64,000 nucleotides of DNA from Campanula takesimana (Eukaryota; Streptophyta; Magnoliopsida; Asterales; Campanulaceae): assembly GCA_026119855.1 (NCBI GenBank), contig JAOWBW010001584.1, forward strand, positions 62,001 to 126,000, in the 5' to 3' direction. The notes beneath the pieces were generated by a model, which ran no database searches, was not told the DNA's origin, and was given only the letters and a program-made list of their open reading frames with translations. Of this stretch, positions 63,991 through 64,000 are shown piece by piece; position 1 is the first letter of the stretch, and each line of letters begins with the position of its first letter. Both the position numbers and the translations under genes were made by a program.

Positions 63991-64000
63991 TTTTGATTAG

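Larger units (their letters stand above)
38178..64000 (+). repeat. Copy B of the ~38-kb direct duplication
   Basis: This copy aligns with 1-25680 throughout. It is interrupted by a FAR1-type MULE, an hAT element, a Stowaway MITE, Copia-2 and a Copia-3 fragment that copy A lacks, and it lacks copy A's Gypsy element. It also lacks roughly 0.5-0.6 kb that corresponds to copy A 6370-6930. The alignment still runs at the right-hand window edge. Confidence 0.93.

Noticed and set aside
1..64000. An integrated plant pararetrovirus
   Set aside because: All reverse transcriptases are linked to Gypsy or Copia integrases and LTRs, or are of LINE type. No movement-protein or coat-protein region is seen.

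Overview
This is plant nuclear DNA, most likely from a eudicot. It is AT-rich, its genes are intron-bearing or broken, and almost everything recognisable is transposable-element sequence of plant type: a Ty3/Gypsy element of the Tat lineage, three Ty1/Copia elements, L1-type LINE pieces, Mutator-like (MULE) and hAT elements, and Stowaway-like MITEs. The one cellular gene I recognise is a PHT4;6-like anion/phosphate transporter, dead in both copies. I see no CRISPR, operon, rRNA or tRNA gene.

The main structure is a large direct duplication. Copy A (1-25680) aligns along its whole length with copy B (38178-64000), at an offset of 38177 at the start and 38320 at the end. Because both window edges lie inside homologous sequence, the locus is probably a tandem array with a period near 38.2-38.3 kb that continues outside the window. 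The 25681-38177 stretch is the part of the unit seen only once here.

Copy A, left to right: a palindrome-ended inverted-repeat element (367-3198) carrying a non-autonomous MULE (633-2879, 9-bp target-site duplication); a short unknown coding tail (3527-3706); a MITE split by a 5'-truncated LINE (3732-5763); a relic of an older transporter 3' end (about 6290-6465); the transporter pseudogene (7389-8318 and 20076-20526, minus strand), split by an 11.75-kb Gypsy element (8319-20070) with two 633-bp LTRs that look identical; a LINE ORF1 fragment; an Ogre-like LTR piece; two MITEs; and a degenerate ORF of unknown function.

Single-copy middle: the 3' LTR-like end of that ORF-bearing element (25868-26955), a nearly intact Copia element (Copia-1, 27109-33754), a minisatellite, a solo LTR (35104-35628) and a third, older, diverged copy of the 3.25-5.87 kb region (36590-37180).

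Copy B has the same backbone with different insertions: a FAR1-type MULE (39875-45166) and an hAT element (45206-45985) inside the first MULE, a private Stowaway MITE (50416-50594), a decayed Copia (Copia-2, 52050-58234) that itself holds an hAT element (56926-57754), and a truncated Copia fragment (Copia-3, 58685-59178) that removed the transporter N-terminus. Copy A lacks these and copy B lacks the Gypsy element, so each copy supplies the empty site for the other's insertions.

The two observations I would follow first are a three-exon antisense gene (about 954 codons, complement 15398-18469) with its own TATA-like box inside the Gypsy element, and a predicted splice in Copia-1 that joins a start codon lying in the LTR to gag across a 1348-bp intron.
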